A stretch of DNA of 64,000 nucleotides from Segnochrobactrum spirostomi. GTDB taxonomy: Bacteria; Pseudomonadota; Alphaproteobacteria; Rhizobiales; Segnochrobactraceae. Position 1 is the first letter of the stretch; every line of letters begins with the position of its first letter. Made by a program: the position numbers and the translations under genes. The DNA lies in assembly GCF_009600605.1 (NCBI RefSeq), contig NZ_VWNA01000001.1, positions 682,001 to 746,000 on the forward strand. Reading direction: 5' to 3'. Under the pieces are notes generated by a model, which saw only the letters and a list, made by a program, of their open reading frames with translations, was not told the DNA's origin and ran no database searches. This document shows positions 45,855 to 55,690 of this stretch, piece after piece.

Positions 45855-47030
45855 TCACCCTCCCCTCCCCCGCAGCCCCACCGCGATGACGAAGCCGAGG
45901 GCGGCGGAGGCGGCGCCGATGAGGAAGACGCTGTCGTAGCCGGCGCGGTCGGCGAGAAGGCCGGCGAGCGGGCCGGTCAGGCCGTAGGCGAGGTCCTGGA
46001 AGGCGGAGAAGCCGCCGAGCGCGGTGCCGCGCAGATGCGGTTCGACCCGGCGCACCACCTCGCGGCCCATCGACGGGAAGACCATCGAGCAGCCGAGACC
46101 GGTCAGGAACGCGCCGACGAGGGCGGCCGCCGGCCCCGGCGCGGCCCAGATGAAGACCTGGCCCGCGGCCTCGACGGCGAGCGAGCCGATCGCGACCGGC
46201 AGGCCGCCGATGCGGTCCGGCAGGTTGCCGAGGAAGAGGCGGACGAGCACGAAGCCGGCGCCGAAGGCGGTGAGGCCGAGGCCTGCGCCGCTCCAGCCCC
46301 GCGTCATCAGATAGAGCGCGAAGAAGGCACCGATGGTGGCGAAGCCGATCCCCTGGAGGCAGACGATCGCGCCGTGGGCCCAGATCCGGCCGATCACCTG
46401 CCAGAACGGCGGCCGCGCCGCGGTGCTCTGCGGGGCGATACCCGGCAGGACGGCGATGGCGAGGAGGCCGAGGGCCGGCAACGCGAGACCGGCGGCCATG
46501 GCACCGGCGAAGCCGACGCGGTCCATGAGCACGAGGCCGGCCGGACCGCCGATCGCGAGCGCGCCGTAGATCGCCGCGCCGACGAAGGCGAGCACCCGCC
46601 CCGAGCGCGCCGGCCCGACGAGGCCGATGCCCCAGGTGATGATGCCGACCGCGACGAGGCTCTCGCCGAGGCCGATCACGAGGCGCCCGGCGAGGAGAAC
46701 GGCGAAGGCCGTCCACGGGGCGTTCGGGATCAGCCCGGCGGCCGCCGAGGCGACGAGGCCGGCGCCGTAATAGACGAGCCCGCGGCGCACCCCCGCCTTG
46801 CCGCCGCGGCGGTCGACGAGGATCCCGGCCGGACCGCGGGTCAGGATGGTCGAGAGGAAGGCGAGGCCGACGGCGAGGCCCGCCCAGACATTGTCGAGGC
46901 CGAGCTGGCGGGTGACGAAGACCGGCACCACGGGCAGCGCCATGCCGACCGCGAGATAGGACAGGAAGAGGACGAAGGTGAGGGTATAGAGGCGACCCTC
47001 CGCGGGGTCGCGAACAGGACGGGATGCCAT
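45855..47030 (-). CDS. MFS transporter, arabinose-efflux-like (YfcJ/YhhS type)
   Basis: 391 residues with twelve hydrophobic helices. The loop-2 motif reads GPAGILVDRRGGKAGVRRG and the equivalent in the second half is FLGNLPDRIGGLPVAIG. Proteins of this wording are usually annotated as arabinose efflux or YfcJ/YhhS exporters; true substrates are mostly unknown. GGAG precedes the ATG at 47030. It is divergent from the frameshifted FAD hydroxylase over a 273-base gap in which I see no clear promoter or operator. Confidence 0.85.
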   Translation of the reverse strand: MASRPVRDPAEGRLYTLTFVLFLSYLAVGMALPVVPVFVTRQLGLDNVWAGLAVGLAFLSTILTRGPAGILVDRRGGKAGVRRGLVYYGAGLVASAAAGLIPNAPWTAFAVLLAGRLVIGLGESLVAVGIITWGIGLVGPARSGRVLAFVGAAIYGALAIGGPAGLVLMDRVGFAGAMAAGLALPALGLLAIAVLPGIAPQSTAARPPFWQVIGRIWAHGAIVCLQGIGFATIGAFFALYLMTRGWSGAGLGLTAFGAGFVLVRLFLGNLPDRIGGLPVAIGSLAVEAAGQVFIWAAPGPAAALVGAFLTGLGCSMVFPSMGREVVRRVEPHLRGTALGGFSAFQDLAYGLTGPLAGLLADRAGYDSVFLIGAASAALGFVIAVGLRGRGG

Positions 47031-47303
47031 GGCGAGCTCCAGGCTTATCCTCGTCGCTACGCGCAAAGCGGCGCTCCGATCGACGAGGATCGTTGAGCGC
47101 GTTGCTTTACGTTAGACGCTTACGGCCGGTCGCCCGGCGTGGGCCTTGGTAGTCGCTCCGCAGCGCTCCTGTCAACGGCCCGCCTGACGGCGAACGGTGT
47201 CGCCTCTCGCCAAACCGCCCCGCGCGACCGATTGCCAGCACCGCCCGCAGTGGCCACAAAGGAGCCGGGCGCAGCGACGCCGGGCGATGCGGAGGGGTGA
47301 CCG

Positions 47304-48943
47304 ATGGACGTTCTCGTGGTGGGCGCCGGTCCCGTCGGGCTCGTGATGGCGGCGGAGCTCCGGCGGCACGGCGCGACGGTGCGCATCGTCGACAAGCGGG
47401 CGGAGCCCCTGCCCTATTGCCGGGCGATCGGGGTCACCCCGCGCACCCTCGAGGTCTACGAGGATATGGGCATCGCCCGAGCGATGGTCGAAGCCGGGCT
47501 CTGGCTCGATGGCGTGCGCATCGAGATCGCCGGCATGCCGAACCGGACGCTGACCGCCGATTTCTCCGACCTGCCGTTCGGCAATCTCGGCCTGCCGCAA
47601 CCCGAGACCGAGCGCATCCTGACCGAGCACCTCGCCCGCCTCGGCGTCGCGGTCGAGCGGGGGTGAGCTTCGTCTCCCTCGATCAGGGAACGGACGGCGT
47701 GCGCGTCCGCCTCGCCCGGGCGGATGGAACCGAGGAGACCGCCGAGGCGGCCTACGTGGTCGGCTGCGACGGAGCCCACAGCGCGGTGCGCCGCGCCCTC
47801 GGCATCGCCTTCGAGGGCGACGCCTTCCCCTATCCCTTCATGCTGGGCGACGTGCGGCTCGATTGGCCGGCGGGCAGCGCGCTGGAGCGCGGCCACGCGC
47901 TCAGGGCCATCGTCCTCCACGACGACGCGCCACCGGACCTCTTCGTCGCGGTGCCCCTGCCGGAGCACGACCGCTACCGGGTGTCGATGATGGCGGAGGC
48001 CGACGCCGAGGACGAGGCGGCGGACGGCGTCGCCCACGGCCTCCAGACCGACCGCCTGGGCGTCCCTCTTGCCGCACTCCAGGCGGTGGCGGGCCGGATC
48101 ATGGCAAGCCCGCCCGTGCTCTCCGACCTGCGCTGGTCGTCGCGCTTCCGCATCTCGATGCGGCTCGCGGCGCGCTACCGGGACAGCCGCGTCTTCATCG
48201 CCGGCGATGCCACCCACATCCATCCCCCGACCGGCGGCCAGGGCATGAACACCGGCATCCAGGATGCCTACAACCTCGCCTGGAAGCTCGCCCTCGTCCT
48301 CGCCGGACGTGCCGACGCCGCCCTGCTCGACACCTACGAGGCGGAGCGCCGGCCGGTGGCGCGCGACGTCATCGCCCGCACCACCGAGGAGAGCGTCAAT
48401 TTCGGCCGGCCGCGCACCCCGCCGCACCGGCTCGCGGATACCCAGCTTCTCGTCACCTATCGCGGCCGGGCCGGCCTCGCCGACCACGGTGAAGCGGCGC
48501 CGGAGGATGCGCCCCGAGCGGGCGACCGCGCGCCCGACGCCCACGGCCTGCACCGACGCGGCGTCGGCTTCCCGCTGCGCCTGTTCGACCTGACGCGCGG
48601 CACGGAACATGTGCTCCTCGTCGCCGCCGAGCCGGACCCGGCGACCCTCGCCGCGCTCGAGGCCGATGCCGCGGCGCTCCGGGCGATCGGGCTGCCGCTG
48701 CGCCTCGTCGCCGTCGCCCCCGCGAGCGCGTTCGCGTCCGTCGAGGGAGCGCCCGCGTCCGTCGCCCCGATGCCGTTCGGCGTCACGCTCGTCCACGATG
48801 CGGAGGGCGCGTTCGCAGCCGCCTACCGGACGACGCCCGGCGCCGCCTTCCTCGTCCGCCCGGACGGCTACCTCGCCTTTACCGCGCGGCCCTACGAGCG
48901 CGCCGCCCTTGAAGCCGCCCTCGCTGCAATCGCGGCCCGCTGA
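47304..48943 (+). pseudogene. FAD-dependent aromatic hydroxylase (PheA/TfdB type), one-base frameshift
   Basis: Two frames together encode one class A flavoprotein monooxygenase of about 547 residues. The first (47304-47666) starts MDVLVVGAGPVGLVMAAELR (FAD-binding GxGxxG). It stops at TGA just after VAVERG. The sequence resumes one base out of phase with VSFVSLDQGTDGVRVRL and includes VVGCDGAHSAVRRALG and the second FAD motif FIAGDATHIHPPTGGQGMN. Adding one G to the G5 run at 47659-47663 restores a continuous frame (ERGVSFVSL). The C-terminal thioredoxin-like domain seen in phenol hydroxylases is also present. An aromatic substrate is likely, the exact one unknown. Confidence 0.88.
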
Positions 48944-48950
48944 TATCCGT

Positions 48951-50618
48951 TCAGGCCGTTGCCGGCACCACCGGCGGCGGCACAGCCAGATGTAGGCCGG
49001 CGGCCTCGATCCTGGCGAGCGTCCTCAGAATCAGGCCTTCCTGAATGAGCCCGAAGGTCGTGGAATCGACGCCGGGAATTCCGCCGGACATCTGGATCTG
49101 GATCGTTCCACCCGCGAGCCCCACGATGCTGACGCGCGGCGAACCCGGGCACTTTTCGATCGCCTCTTCCGTCTCCAAGAGCCCGCGCAGGTCCGTGAGC
49201 AGCGCATTGAGGGCCTCGACGCGCGTGTCGGCCCGGAGCGCGAGTGTCTGGCGGAAGTGGAATTTATCCCGCGCCGAACCATTGGTGATGTGCATCTTGG
49301 CGAGGTCGCTGTTCGGCACCGTGATCAGCGCGCCGTCGGACGCGCGGATGCGGCTCGAGCGTGGGCCGATCGCCTCCACGGTCCCGGCGCCGCTGCCGAA
49401 CGAGATGGAGTCGCCGATGCGGAACGGCCGGTCGGCGAAGATCGAGAGACCGCCGAACAGGTTCTCGATGGTCGATTGCGAGGCGAGCGCCACCGCGATA
49501 CCGCCGACGCCGAGACCGGCGACGAGCCCGAGCGCCGGGATACCGATGTCGTTCGCGCCATAGACGAGAATTGCCCCGACCGACAGCAGCGCCGCGAGCC
49601 GCGCGGCGAGGCGCAGGAGGTGGGCATCGTAGCTGTTGTCCGGAATCTTCGGCGAGGCGATGATCGCTTCGACGATCAGGAAGCAGCCGATCCAGGCCGC
49701 CCAGGCCCCGACCGCGTAATGGATGATCGAGGCGACGATGCTCTCGCCGACCGCCAATCTGCCGGACGGCACGACCTGGATGATGACGAGCGTCTCGGCA
49801 GCGGTGAAAAGCAGGAACAGGACCGCGGGCACGGAGATCCGCCAGACGAGCCTGCCCACATGGCCGGCCGCACCGGCCCTCCGGCTCGCGAACGAGCCCC
49901 ATAGCGACGCGAGGACGAAGGTCACGGCGATCGCTGCGACGATCACCAGGGTCTTCCAAATCGGCGTGTCGAGCACGATGGACCGCAGCGGGCCGGGCAC
50001 GGCACGAACCCAGCTATCCGGAATCAGCGGACCGGTAAAATTGGCCTGGATCTCGTTGAAATTCGGAAAGAGCGCTGGGCGCAGCGGCGAACGGCTCGCG
50101 ATCTCGGCATAGTAGGTCTTCAGATTCTCGATGGTATCTGCGGTGAAGAGATAGTCCCCGGCCTGGGGACCCGTCGTTTGCCGGGCAATCTCGATCTCGG
50201 TGCCGGGGATGCGCCATTTGTCGGGCAGCTTTCCCCAATCACGGCCCGGCGCCCCGGGAATGGATGCCGGATCGACGAGCGGCAGGCGCACGAGAATATC
50301 CGAGAGATAGGCGATGGCCGCGTTCCCGGTCCGCGCGCGGGCGGCTGGCGGCACGTTGCCGAGGTCCAGGAGGCGGCGCGTCCGGGTCGCCGCGCTGCGC
50401 AAGACCAAGGCCTCCTTCACCGACTTCGCAGCCTCGTAGCCCTTGAAGAGGGCCTGAAGATCGTCCGAAGCCCTGAGGAAGGACTGATAGGTCGCGCTCG
50501 GGCTCGAGCGGTCGAGCGGCTCGAGGAGATCCGACGTCGCGTCCGCCGCGAAGACCGGAGCCGTCCAGGCCGCCGCCACCGAGCCGAGGATCACCGAGAG
50601 AACAAGACGAATCAGCAT
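48951..50618 (-). CDS. MscS-family mechanosensitive channel with periplasmic N-terminal domain
   Basis: 555 residues. A signal-like N terminus (LIRLVLSVILGSVAAAW, cleavage near VFAAD) is followed by a roughly 200-residue periplasmic domain. Several membrane helices come next, then the MscS core: VAGLGVGGIAVALASQSTIE, NLFGGLSIFADRPFRIGD and the beta domain RSSRIRASDGALITVPNSDL. Larger MscS relatives with such N-terminal domains handle osmotic downshift or ion flux. The start at 50618 has no strong ribosome-binding site and a longer start at 50669 is possible. Convergent with the FAD hydroxylase, seven bases apart. Confidence 0.88.
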   Translation of the reverse strand: MLIRLVLSVILGSVAAAWTAPVFAADATSDLLEPLDRSSPSATYQSFLRASDDLQALFKGYEAAKSVKEALVLRSAATRTRRLLDLGNVPPAARARTGNAAIAYLSDILVRLPLVDPASIPGAPGRDWGKLPDKWRIPGTEIEIARQTTGPQAGDYLFTADTIENLKTYYAEIASRSPLRPALFPNFNEIQANFTGPLIPDSWVRAVPGPLRSIVLDTPIWKTLVIVAAIAVTFVLASLWGSFASRRAGAAGHVGRLVWRISVPAVLFLLFTAAETLVIIQVVPSGRLAVGESIVASIIHYAVGAWAAWIGCFLIVEAIIASPKIPDNSYDAHLLRLAARLAALLSVGAILVYGANDIGIPALGLVAGLGVGGIAVALASQSTIENLFGGLSIFADRPFRIGDSISFGSGAGTVEAIGPRSSRIRASDGALITVPNSDLAKMHITNGSARDKFHFRQTLALRADTRVEALNALLTDLRGLLETEEAIEKCPGSPRVSIVGLAGGTIQIQMSGGIPGVDSTTFGLIQEGLILRTLARIEAAGLHLAVPPPVVPATA

Positions 50619-50834
50619 CTTAGTCAAAGATGGCACCTTCTGCGAACGCGGCGGACCTGAGTTGCGCATCGCCGACACGGGGAACGGACCGCCGAATCCG
50701 GCACGGACGCCGGGTCGGGTCGGCCTCGCCTTGACGGACGATGCGCGATGGCGCCTCATGGAAGCGCACATGGTTTCCGGCCCGCGACAGCGCGCGCCGG
50801 AATGAAACGGGAATGGGGTAAAGCGGGCCCGTGA

Positions 50835-51010
50835 CCGTCCGGCACGTCCGGAACGGCACACGAGTCATTGTCGCCGAAGCCCTGACCGCCCCCGCGACTG
50901 TATGCGGCGAGCGATCCGCCGAAGCGCCACTGGCCGATGTTCTCGATGAGGCAGCGGCTGGGAAGGCGGCGGAAAGCAACGACCCGCGAGTCAGGAGACC
51001 GGCCATGGGC
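50835..51010 (+). promoter_or_regulatory. Cobalamin (B12) riboswitch upstream of cbiM-like gene
   Basis: The B12 box is exact: AGTCAGGAGACCGGCC at 50989-51004. Other conserved pieces occur in order: CCCGCGACTGTATGCGGCGAGC, with GCGACTGT at 50893-50900, GCCACTG near 50925, and GGGAAGG near 50960. CCCGCGA (50891-50897) can pair across the core with GACCCGCGAG near 50981. The element ends about 50 bases before the start codon; the ribosome-binding site CAGGAGGAAAA lies between. Exact 5' limit is approximate. Confidence 0.92.
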
Positions 51011-51060
51011 GTGTGTTCAATCTCGGCCGTCGGGTGAGGCGGCACAGGAGGAAAATCATG

Positions 51061-51735
51061 CATATCGAACCCGGTCTCGTCGATGCGGGCAAAATTTGGC
51101 TGAGCTATGTCACCGGCGCGGGTGCAGGCCTTTATGCGCTGAAGCTCGCCGGCGACGCGGCGAAAGAGCGCGGCCTCGCCTCGCTCGTGGCGCGCACGGC
51201 CGCGACCACCGCCCTCGTCTTCTCGTTCTTCGAGATCCTGCCGCATTATCCGGTGGGCGTTTCCGAGGTGCACCTGATCCTCGGCTCGACGCTGTTCCTC
51301 GTCTTCGGCGCCGCGCCGGCGGCCCTCGGACTCGCCTTCGGTCTCCTCGTCCAGGGCCTGTTCTTCGCCCCGTTCGACCTGCCCCAATACGGCATGAACG
51401 TGACAACACTGCTGGTGCCGCTGTTCGGCCTTTCGGCGCTCGCCGGCCGGATCATCGCGCCCAAGACGCCCTACGTGGACCTGAAATATCGGCAGGCCCT
51501 CGCGCTCTCGACCGCCTATCAGGCCGGCATCGTGGCCTGGGTCGGCTTCTGGGCCTTCTACGGCCGCGGCTTCACGGCGGAGAACGCGACGTCGATCGTC
51601 TCGTTCGGCGGTGCTTACATGCTCGTCATCATCGTCGAGCCGCTTGTTGATCTCGGCGTGCTCGCCGTGGCCAAGCTCGCTGCCCGCTTCAAGGCGAACC
51701 CGCTGTTCGAGCGCCGCCTCTACGAAGCGGCCTGA
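51061..51735 (+). CDS. cbiM: CbiM-family cobalt-uptake permease (ECF S component), orphan
   Basis: 224-residue membrane protein beginning MHIEPGLVDAGKIWLSYVTG; the N-terminal Met-His is the metal-binding terminus typical of CbiM/NikM. A further family piece is HYPVGVSEVHLILGSTLFLV followed by FGAAPAALGLAFGLLVQGLF. Six or seven helices are visible. CbiM captures Co2+ for B12 synthesis and normally works with CbiN, CbiQ and CbiO, but no such gene follows: a strong hairpin ends the unit at 51751-51774. The cobalamin riboswitch upstream confirms a link to B12. GGAGG precedes the ATG. Confidence 0.88.
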   Translation, partial: HIEPGLVDAGKIWLSYVTGAGAGLYALKLAGDAAKERGLASLVARTAATTALVFSFFEILPHYPVGVSEVHLILGSTLFLVFGAAPAALGLAFGLLVQGLFFAPFDLPQYGMNVTTLLVPLFGLSALAGRIIAPKTPYVDLKYRQALALSTAYQAGIVAWVGFWAFYGRGFTAENATSIVSFGGAYMLVIIVEPLVDLGVLAVAKLAARFKANPLFERRLYEAA

Positions 51736-51750
51736 GCAGGGCTCCCGAAC

Positions 51751-51774
51751 GCCCCCGCGCGCAAGCGCGGGGGC
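51751..51774 (+). terminator. Terminator-like hairpin after cbiM
   Basis: GCCCCCGCGC and GCGCGGGGGC form a perfect ten-pair stem with a GCAA loop, 16 bases after the cbiM stop. No U-run follows. The remainder of the gap up to 52004 shows nothing recognisable. Confidence 0.6.
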
Positions 51775-52004
51775 GACCTCGCCGGCCTCGATCCCGCGTC
51801 GCCCGATCGAACTTTTGTTCCTTTTCGACCACACCCTGCCGTCCTTTCGACGGAAATGGCGTGGCAACTCCGCCGCGCCTGTTCGCGGACCTCACGCTGG
51901 GTTAAAACGAACGTGATCCGCTGGACCGGATGAGGCTCCCCCGTTCGCGGCAACGAAACTGACGGACCCGCTCGTGCCCTGGCGCAACGCCCCCGCATCT
52001 TCCC

Positions 52005-53404
52005 ATGCTCTCGACGCCGGGTGGCCCGCCCGTGGCGCGTGAGGAGGATGTGAGCGACGTCATCGACGATCTCGAAGCGCTGGTGCCCGCCGCTACGGGG
52101 CCGATCGCGCTGCGCGAATGCCGCGATTGCGGCCTGATCCATCAGGTGCCCCCCTGCAACTCGGCGAGAGCGCACGCTGCGAACGCTGCGGCGCGACCAT
52201 GGTGCGTGCCCGCACCAACCCGATCGACCGTTCGCTGGCCTTCGTGATCGCGGCGATCGCGATGTTCGGCCTCGCGCTGTTCACACCGTTCCTGTCGATC
52301 TCGATGAGCGGCCAGGAGGTCAGCGCCGAGATCGTGACGGGGTCGATCGAACTCGACTTGCAGGGATTCTGGGAACTCGGGCTGCTCGTGGCGATCACCA
52401 CGCTGTTCGCGCCAGTGATTCGCCTCGCCTCCTCGACCTACGTGCTGTTGGCGTTGCGTCTGCCCCGACCGCCGCACCATCTTGCCGCGGTCTTCCGCTG
52501 GAACATCCTGCTTAGGCCTTGGTCGATGATCGAGGTCTATCTCATTGCGGTGTTCGTCGCCTACGCGAAGCTCATCGACCTGGCGCAGATCGAGATCGGC
52601 ATCGCCATGTTCGCGTTCGCCGCGGTGATGGTGACGATGTCCGCCGCGGATATGGCGCTCGAACCGGACGCGGTGTGGGCCGCGATCGATCGGCGCGAGC
52701 ATGCCCACCGCACCTTGCCGGTCGATGTCAATTCCGCTCACCTCGTCGGCTGCGAATGCTGTGGCCTTGTTTCAGAGGCGGCGGATCACGATGCCCACTG
52801 CCCGCGCTGCGGCGCGCCGCTGCATCACCGCAAGCCCGACAGCCTCGCGCGCACCTGGGCGCTCGTGATCGCGGCAATCATCCTCTACATCCCGGCCAAC
52901 GTCTATCCGGTGATGACGGTCGTCTCCCTGGGCAACAAAATGCCGGCGACGATTCTGGGCGGTGTCGTCGAGCTCATCCAGGCCGGCATGTGGCCGCTCG
53001 CGCTCCTCGTCTTCTTCGCGAGCGTCACGGTGCCGGTCCTCAAGCTGCTCGGTCTCATCGCGCTCCTCATCTCGACCTATCGCGGCCGGAGCCACGGCCT
53101 GCGCGACCGTTCGCGGCTCTATCGCATCATCGAGGTCATCGGCCGCTGGTCGATGATCGACGTCTTCATGATCTCGATCCTCGTCGGCGTCGTGCGGCTC
53201 GGCAACATCGCGACGATCGAGCCAGGCCTCGGCGCCGTCTCCTTCGCGGGCGTGGTCATCGTGACGATGATCGCCGCCGAATGCTTCGATCCGCGCCTGA
53301 TGTGGGACGCCGCCGGGCAGAATCCCCACGCGGCGGCGCGCACTGCCCATGCCGAAGACCCGAATACTCCGACCCTTGCGTTGAACGGCCACGCCTATGA
53401 CTGA
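52005..53404 (+). pseudogene. pqiA: Paraquat-inducible protein A (PqiA), one-base frameshift
   Basis: Intermembrane-transport membrane protein with two zinc-ribbon plus membrane repeats. The first ribbon is split by a frameshift: LRECRDCGLIHQVPP in one frame, then LQLGESARCERCGATMVRA in another. Adding one C to the C6 run at 52149-52154 restores VPPLQLGES. The second ribbon is intact (CECCGLVSEA...CPRCGAPLHH). Eight hydrophobic helices follow the usual plan, including SFLFLSISMSG-like and NVYPVMTVVSLGN. The 5' start is uncertain (ATG 52005, GTG 52032 or GTG 52050 with GAGGAG). The stop overlaps pqiB by eight bases. Probably a functional gene with an assembly error. Confidence 0.88.
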
Positions 53405-55109
53405 TGAAATCCCTCCCCGCGGTGCGGCCCCCACCCTCGCCCAGGCCAAGGTTCAACGCAGACGCCGCCGGATTTCGCCGATCTGGTTCGTGCCCGTCCT
53501 CGCCGCTTTGATCGCCGGCTTCCTCGCCTGGCACACGATGCAGAAGGAGGGGCCGGTCATCACCATCCGCTTCACCAACGCGAGCGGCATCGAAATCGGC
53601 AAGACGCCGATCAAGTTCAAGGATGTGAAGCTCGGGGTGGTGAGCGACATCGCCCTCGCCGACGATCTCCGGGGCGTCGTCATCTCGGCGCAGATGACGC
53701 GGGAGGCCGACCGCCTGCTGACGAACCATGCGCGCTTCTGGGTCGTCTCGCCGCACGCCAGCCTGACCCAGATCTCGGGGCTCGATACGCTCCTATCCGG
53801 CGCCTACATCGCGATCGACCCGGGCGCTCAGGGCGGCGAGACGAAGCACAAGTTCATCGGCCTCTCTCAGGCCCCGATCGTCCAGTCCGACGTGACCGGC
53901 ACCACCTACATCGTCAACGCCGAACGGCTCGGATCGCTCAATGCCGGCTCGCCGGTGTTCTTCCGCGATTTCCCGGTCGGTCACGTGCTCGGCTACGACG
54001 CGAGCGACCTCGACAAGGGCGTTGCGCTCCAGGTCTTCGTGCGCTCCCCGTACGACCGCTATGTCCGCAAGGGCTCGAATTTCTGGAATGCCTCGGGCAT
54101 CGGCATCAAGTTCGGGGCCGAAGGCGTCGAGTTGCAGATCGAATCCCTCGAGGCCGTGCTCGCCGGCGGCATCGCTTTCGACACGCCGCAGAACGCGGAG
54201 AAGACCGATGTCGCCGCAGCGGACACCAAGTTCCAGCTCTACAAGAACCAGGCCGATGCGGATGCGGCGCACTATCACCGCCGCATCTCCTTCGTGTCCT
54301 ACTTCGAAGGATCGTGGGTCAGCGGCCTCGGCCAGGGATCGCCGGTCGAGATCTACGGCATCCAGGTCGGACGCGTGACGTCCGTGTCGCTGGGCTATCA
54401 GCGCAACAAGGGCAAATTCCGGGTCCCCGTCTATTTCGATATCGAGCCCGGTCGCATCGGCCTTCCCGAGGAGGAAATCACCGACGCGGACCTCGAACGC
54501 AACGTCAAGCTGATGATCGACCGCGGGCTGCGCACCCAGCTCCGCGCCAACAACATCCTGACGGGCCAGCAGGTTCTCGCGCTCGACTTCTTCCCCAACG
54601 CTCCGCCGAAGGACACCTACCGCGAGGGCGATTCGCTGGTGATGCCGTCGATGCCGGCCCAGATCGAGGGCTTCGCCCGCTCGGCGACCGACATCATGAA
54701 CAAGATCTCGGCGCTTCCGTTCGCCGAAATCGGCGAGAACCTCAACAAGCTCCTGAAGAATACGGACGCGCTCGTCAGCTCGCCCGATCTTCAGCAGTCG
54801 ATCGCCAGCCTGAAGAGCACCCTCCTCGGCGTGCAGTCCTTCATGAAGGCGATGGAAGAGGACCTGACCCCGGCGCTGAAGAAGCTCCCCGAGCTGTCCG
54901 ACGACCTTCAGGCCATCCTGAAGCAGGGCACGAAGCTCGCCACCTCGATCGACAGCGCCTACGGCAGCAATTCCCGCTTCCAGCGCGATCTCGATCGCAC
55001 CATGCTCCAGGTCAACGATGCGGTGCGGTCGATCCGCGTCGTGGCGGACCTGCTCAGCGCCCACCCGGAGGCGCTCATTCTCGGCCGTTCGGGCAAAGGA
55101 TCAAACTGA
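53397..55109 (+). CDS. pqiB: PqiB, three-MCE-domain intermembrane transport protein
   Basis: 570-residue periplasm-spanning protein anchored by an N-terminal helix (ISPIWFVPVLAALIAGFLAW, about residues 26-46). It has three MCE domains starting near residues 52 (VITIRFTNASGIEIGKTPIK), 168 (TYIVNAERLGSLNAGSPVFF) and 290 (RRISFVSYFEGSWVSGLG). A long helical C terminus (about residues 430-560) forms the needle. PqiB stacks into a hexameric tunnel for lipid movement between membranes. The stop overlaps the pqiC start by one base. Confidence 0.95.
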   Translation: MTDEIPPRGAAPTLAQAKVQRRRRRISPIWFVPVLAALIAGFLAWHTMQKEGPVITIRFTNASGIEIGKTPIKFKDVKLGVVSDIALADDLRGVVISAQMTREADRLLTNHARFWVVSPHASLTQISGLDTLLSGAYIAIDPGAQGGETKHKFIGLSQAPIVQSDVTGTTYIVNAERLGSLNAGSPVFFRDFPVGHVLGYDASDLDKGVALQVFVRSPYDRYVRKGSNFWNASGIGIKFGAEGVELQIESLEAVLAGGIAFDTPQNAEKTDVAAADTKFQLYKNQADADAAHYHRRISFVSYFEGSWVSGLGQGSPVEIYGIQVGRVTSVSLGYQRNKGKFRVPVYFDIEPGRIGLPEEEITDADLERNVKLMIDRGLRTQLRANNILTGQQVLALDFFPNAPPKDTYREGDSLVMPSMPAQIEGFARSATDIMNKISALPFAEIGENLNKLLKNTDALVSSPDLQQSIASLKSTLLGVQSFMKAMEEDLTPALKKLPELSDDLQAILKQGTKLATSIDSAYGSNSRFQRDLDRTMLQVNDAVRSIRVVADLLSAHPEALILGRSGKGSN

Positions 55110-55678
55110 TGCCGCCGCGTTTCCGCGCCCCGCTCCTGATTGCCGGCAGCCTCGCGCTCGCCCTCGCCGGCTGCGCTTCGCCGGACCCGAAGCTCTACAC
55201 CCTGTCCCAGGTTGCGGGGCCGGTGCAGACCAAGGCACCGACCCGCATCGAGGTGCGCTCCGTTTCGATCGCGCGCTATCTCGACCGGCCGCAGGTGGTC
55301 CGTTCGACGAGCAACAACCAGATCGCCATCGGCGGCAACGAGCGCTGGGGCGACCCGCTCGGCTCGATGGTGTCGCGCATCGTCGCGGAAAATCTCGGCC
55401 AGCGCCTGCCGAAGGCGGTCGTCTTCAACGGCGACAGCGCGCTTTCGGTCACGCCGAACGCGCTCGTCGAGATCGACATCCAGCGCATGGATCTCGACCA
55501 TTCGGGCTCGGTGGTGCTGGCGGCGCAGATCGCCGTGTCGCGCGGCAACGGCACGCCCGCTGTCAAGACGGTGCGCTACGAGGTGCGTCCGGCCTCGACG
55601 GATACGAAGGACCTCGTCCGTGCCATGAGCACGGCGCTCGGCCAGCTCTCCGACGCCATCGTGCAGATGCTGGGCTGA
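55109..55678 (+). CDS. pqiC: PqiC-like outer-membrane lipoprotein
   Basis: 189-residue lipoprotein with signal peptide and lipobox LALAGC (Cys22). The mature domain matches the ABC-type transport auxiliary lipoprotein family (PqiC/DUF330): KLYTLSQVAGPVQTKAP, RIEVRSVSIARYLDRPQVV, RWGDPLGSMVSRIVAENL and the closing LGQLSDAIVQMLG. It is thought to dock the PqiB tunnel at the outer membrane. Start codon ATG shares a base with the pqiB stop, so pqiA-pqiB-pqiC are one unit. Convergent with the TetR gene, 12 bases apart. Confidence 0.93.
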   Translation: MPPRFRAPLLIAGSLALALAGCASPDPKLYTLSQVAGPVQTKAPTRIEVRSVSIARYLDRPQVVRSTSNNQIAIGGNERWGDPLGSMVSRIVAENLGQRLPKAVVFNGDSALSVTPNALVEIDIQRMDLDHSGSVVLAAQIAVSRGNGTPAVKTVRYEVRPASTDTKDLVRAMSTALGQLSDAIVQMLG

Positions 55679-55690
55679 TGGCAACCGCCG

